Shown: positions 61,347 to 64,000 of the stretch, in pieces
How the letters are laid out: every line of letters starts with the position of its first letter
How positions within the stretch are numbered: the stretch's first letter is position 1
Source of the DNA: an uncultured Lachnospiraceae bacterium
Lineage (GTDB): Bacteria; Bacillota; Clostridia; Lachnospirales; Lachnospiraceae
Direction: 5' to 3'
Length of the DNA: 64,000 nucleotides
Assembly (NCBI GenBank): GCA_910576815.1
Contig: CAJTKA010000017.1
Location: 1 to 64,000 of the forward strand
Notes under the pieces: generated by a model
Database searches by the model: none
Told to the model about the DNA's origin: nothing
What the model saw: only the letters and a program-made list of their open reading frames with translations
Made by a program: the position numbers and the translations under genes

Positions 61347-62873
61347 ATGACATCACAGATCTGTATTATTATTGCCATCATAGCCTATCTGGGCATGATG
61401 ATTTACATTGGTATCTCTTATTCCAAAAAAAATACCCAGGCAGCGGAATTTTATCTGGGCGGCCGCAAGCTCGGCCCCTTAGTCACTGCCATGAGCGCAG
61501 AAGCCTCCGATATGAGCAGCTACCTTTTGATGGGGCTTCCGGGTCTAGCCTACCTGTCCGGCCTCTCCGAAGTTGGCTGGACTGCCATCGGTCTGGCTGT
61601 CGGCACTTACTTAAACTGGCTCTTTGTTTCCAAACGGATCCGCCGCTATTCCAGCAGGATCGGCTCCTTTACCCTACCGGAATTCTTTTCCAGAAGATAT
61701 GGAGATGACAGGCATATCCTGACCTGCATTGCCGCCATCGTGATCGTGATTTTTTTCGTACCTTACACTGCGTCCGGCTTTGCGGCCTGCGGTAAACTGT
61801 TCAGCACCCTGTTTGGCATGAATTACACCATTGCCATGCTGCTTAGCGCCGCCGTCATCGTACTTTACTGCACGCTGGGCGGTTTTCTGGCTGTGAGCAC
61901 CACTGACTTGATCCAGGGCATCACCATGAGCATTGCCCTGCTCATCATAGTAGGCTTCGGCGCAGTCGTCACCAGCGGCTTCGACTCTGTTTTTAACGCG
62001 GCAAAGGAACTTCCCGGCTACTTAAGTCTGGTACAGTCCTATTCCCCGCAGACAGACACCGCATCCCCCTACACATTCCTGATGATCGTTTCCACGCTCG
62101 CCTGGGGCCTCGGCTACTTTGGGATGCCCCACATCCTGCTGCGCTTCATGGCCATTGAGGACGAGGAGAAACTGACCCTCTCCAGAAGGATCGCGACCGT
62201 CTGGGTGGTGATTTCCATGGGTGTTGCCGTGCTGATCGGTGTAGTGGGTTACGGTCTGTCACAGGCAGGCATCCTTCCCGTCCTGGAGGGAAGCAATTCC
62301 GAGACCGTCATCATTCAAATTGCTTCCGTATTAAGCGGTTATGGCATCTTTCCCGCATTGATAGCAGGTGTTATTTTATCTGGCATCCTGGCAGCTACCA
62401 TGTCCACCGCTGATTCACAGCTCCTGGCGGCGGCATCCAGTATCTCCCAAAATCTGGTGCAGGATTTCGGCAAAAAGAAGCTTGAGACAAAAACCTCTCT
62501 GATCATCGCGAGGATCACGGTCATCGCAATCTCCCTGATCGCTGTCTTTATCGCTCAGGACCCCAACAGCTCCATCTTCACCATCGTCTCCTTTGCCTGG
62601 GCAGGCTTCGGCGCTGCTTTCGGTCCGGTGGTCCTTCTGGCGCTGTTCTGGAAGCGTTCCAACAAACAGGGCGCGCTTGCGGGCATGATTGCCGGCGGTG
62701 TGATGGTCTTTGCCTGGAAGTACGGCATCGCCAAGCTGGGCGGCGCCTTTGCCATCTATGAACTGCTCCCCGCTTTCGTCGTTGCGCTGCTCGTCAATGT
62801 AGCAGTTTCCCTCTTGACCAAAGAACCTGATGCAGAGATCGTTAAGACATACGAAGAAGTGATGAACAAGTAA
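61347..62873 (+). CDS. putP: Sodium/proline symporter
   Basis: This member of the SSS family imports proline with Na+. The 508-residue product has 12-13 hydrophobic segments. Near the start come YIGISYSKKNTQAAEFYLGGR and LGPLVTAMSAEASDMSSYLL, which carry PutP-type Na+ site residues. GILAATMSTADSQLLAAASS near residue 345 is the second part of the site. The downstream ATG at 61347 follows AGGAGG by 4-5 bases; an ATG at 61332 precedes this site and is unlikely. A terminator follows the stop. Together with the NSS carrier it can exploit the Na+ gradient. Confidence 0.95.
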   Translation: MTSQICIIIAIIAYLGMMIYIGISYSKKNTQAAEFYLGGRKLGPLVTAMSAEASDMSSYLLMGLPGLAYLSGLSEVGWTAIGLAVGTYLNWLFVSKRIRRYSSRIGSFTLPEFFSRRYGDDRHILTCIAAIVIVIFFVPYTASGFAACGKLFSTLFGMNYTIAMLLSAAVIVLYCTLGGFLAVSTTDLIQGITMSIALLIIVGFGAVVTSGFDSVFNAAKELPGYLSLVQSYSPQTDTASPYTFLMIVSTLAWGLGYFGMPHILLRFMAIEDEEKLTLSRRIATVWVVISMGVAVLIGVVGYGLSQAGILPVLEGSNSETVIIQIASVLSGYGIFPALIAGVILSGILAATMSTADSQLLAAASSISQNLVQDFGKKKLETKTSLIIARITVIAISLIAVFIAQDPNSSIFTIVSFAWAGFGAAFGPVVLLALFWKRSNKQGALAGMIAGGVMVFAWKYGIAKLGGAFAIYELLPAFVVALLVNVAVSLLTKEPDAEIVKTYEEVMNK

Positions 62874-62934
62874 GCCAGACGAAAAATCCTGTCACGTTCA
62901 GGACCGATCCGCTTGGCATGGAAAGCAATAACAG

Positions 62935-62966
62935 AGGGCCCGGACATCTCCGGACCCTTTGTTTTG
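62935..62966 (+). terminator. Terminator after putP
   Basis: Ten-base arms AGGGCCCGGA / TCCGGACCCT with one mismatch and a four-base loop are followed by TTTGTTTT. Confidence 0.85.
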
Positions 62967-62986
62967 TCTGATGATCTGTGATTTTC

Positions 62987-63775
62987 TCATTCTCCCACCG
63001 CGATATCGATCTTGCGGAGTTTTTCCATAAGGATTTCTTCTTCCGTCGGCAGATCTTCCGATTGTTCGATCTGCTGGCGCACCTGCCACATCTGTTCATC
63101 GATAGCCGCGATCTGTTCGGCGCACGCAGTCAGGCTCCTTACGATTTCTGCCTGATTTGGCACCTCCTGCTTATATTTGAGCTGATGCTCCAAGCTCGCC
63201 CAGAAGTCCATGGCGATCGTGCGGATCTGCACTTCCACCGCCATCTCTCTGGTCTGATCTGAGAAGAAAACCGGCACACTCACGATCATATGGTAACTGC
63301 GATAGCCGTTGGGTTTCGGATTCCTGATATAATCCTTCCTGCGAATCACCGTGATATCATCCTGCTGCGCCAACGCCTCCGCCAACACATAAATATCATC
63401 GACATAAGAACAGACCACACGGATGCCTGCTACATCATAGAGGTTGTCCTCCACATTTTCAATCGTAAAGGGAAGTCCCTTACGGCTCAGCTTCTCCCGA
63501 ATGCTTGTACTGCTCTTTAAGCGGGAATTGATGGAAGTGATGGGATTGCGCTGATATCTCACATTAAACTCAGAATTGAGGACGTCGAATTTCGTCCGCA
63601 CTTCCTTGATCGCACAGCTGTAACGCATACGCATCTCTTTATAGTCCACCATCGTCCCCGCCATCTTTCGGCGCTGTTCATAAATTTCCTGATCTACCTT
63701 GGGAATCACCATCATTTGATTCTCCTCGGGGTCAAATCCCATCTCCTCTAATGGGAAAAATGGATTGGGGCTCAT
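62987..63775 (-). CDS. Small alarmone synthetase (RelQ/YjbM-like GTP pyrophosphokinase)
   Basis: This enzyme makes (p)ppGpp from ATP and GTP/GDP without a hydrolase domain. The 262-residue product has the synthetase core: SRLKSSTSIREKLSRKGLP near residue 85, VAGIRVVCSYVDDIYVLAEA near 115, NPKPNGYRSYHMIVSVPV near 152 and the catalytic glutamate in VEVQIRTIAMDFWASLEHQL near 180. No TGS, ACT or HD domain is present, so it is a small synthetase, not Rel. A GGAGG site 8 bases upstream supports the start. A promoter (TTGTTT, 17 bases, TATATT on the minus strand) precedes it. Confidence 0.94.
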   Translation of the reverse strand: MSPNPFFPLEEMGFDPEENQMMVIPKVDQEIYEQRRKMAGTMVDYKEMRMRYSCAIKEVRTKFDVLNSEFNVRYQRNPITSINSRLKSSTSIREKLSRKGLPFTIENVEDNLYDVAGIRVVCSYVDDIYVLAEALAQQDDITVIRRKDYIRNPKPNGYRSYHMIVSVPVFFSDQTREMAVEVQIRTIAMDFWASLEHQLKYKQEVPNQAEIVRSLTACAEQIAAIDEQMWQVRQQIEQSEDLPTEEEILMEKLRKIDIAVGE

Positions 63776-63896
63776 TTTTTCATCCTCCGTTCATTTTCCT
63801 AATATATACCAAATACCGAAGAAAAACAAGGAAAGAATTATTAACTTTTTATTAGAATTTTAAGAAATTCCCGATTCACCCGATTCTTCATAATAA

Positions 63897-63926
63897 TTGA
63901 CTTCCCGCGCGCCTCTACTATATAAT
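63897..63926 (+). promoter_or_regulatory. Promoter for a gene beyond the right edge
   Basis: TTGACT (63897-63902) and TATAAT (63921-63926) are 18 bases apart. The window ends with GGAGGTAATCA, a ribosome binding site whose start codon must lie just after position 64000. Confidence 0.72.
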
Positions 63927-64000
63927 GAAAAGAAAACAATAAGCTTTGGAACGAAGACAAGGTTGAAAAATAAGTCTATGCTTCGACATGGAGGTAATCA

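Noticed and set aside
1..64000. tRNA, rRNA, CRISPR or insertion sequence
   Set aside because: Intergenic stretches were read for cloverleaf T-loops, repeated spacer patterns and transposase frames; none was found.

Overview
The window looks like chromosome of an anaerobic gut-type Clostridium relative, most likely Lachnospiraceae (Bacillota). The reasons are strong AGGAGG ribosome binding sites, the Bacillus-like gene order era - yqzL - recO - glyS, a sigma-D type flagellin promoter, a biotin-dependent Na+ pump decarboxylase, and a large 2-hydroxyacyl-CoA dehydratase activase. Most genes lie on the minus strand. No rRNA, tRNA, CRISPR array or insertion sequence was recognised.

Layout. (1) 1-4886: operon for a biotin-dependent, Na+-translocating decarboxylase that carries both an acyl-CoA type and a pyruvate/oxaloacetate type carboxyltransferase. 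(2) 5000-12483: two D,D-carboxypeptidases, a zinc-ribbon protein, a flagellin with a metalloprotease domain inserted (flagellinolysin), the condensin partners scpA/scpB and a metallophosphoesterase. (3) 12579-24672: housekeeping genes rpsU, alaS, glyS, recO, yqzL, era, a DUF4349 lipoprotein, an M16C peptidase and ylmH. (4) 24857-36527: an NSS Na+ symporter, an AlkD-like protein, a sigma-like protein without its promoter-recognition part, an inactive rhomboid-like protein, the dehydratase activase, metA and a membrane-anchored FKBP. (5) 36653-52311: an accessory surface-polysaccharide region ending in a serine recombinase. It holds a Wzm/Wzt-type ABC exporter, an iron-sulfur/pyruvyltransferase fusion, an XRE regulator and a ten-gene operon for galactofuranose transfer plus an apparent lipid-linked, acylated amino-sugar decoration pathway. 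(6) 52516-63775: ligA, a pseudouridine synthase, an SGNH/MBOAT O-acylation pair, an rRNA methyltransferase, a GH3-family enzyme, putP and a small alarmone synthetase. A promoter and ribosome binding site at the right edge lead into a gene beyond the window.

How the parts work together. The decarboxylase should export Na+, and the NSS and PutP carriers can use that gradient. The polysaccharide region reads as a pathway: UDP-galactopyranose mutase makes UDP-Galf, two GT2 enzymes polymerise it and the ABC transporter exports it. A separate set (sugar aminotransferase, MaoC hydratase, GNAT acyltransferase, ArnC-like GT2, paired SMR-like proteins, GT-C protein with an ILEI-like tail) looks able to build, flip and attach an N-acylated amino sugar outside the cell. 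The MBOAT/SGNH pair could add O-acyl groups.

Most interesting signals: the decoration module; dyads and inverted repeats around a promoter-like stretch between the glycan operon and the recombinase; the flagellinolysin with a G9 tract in its ribosome binding site; and a 53-bp repeat present twice, whose only two differences compensate each other in a hairpin.
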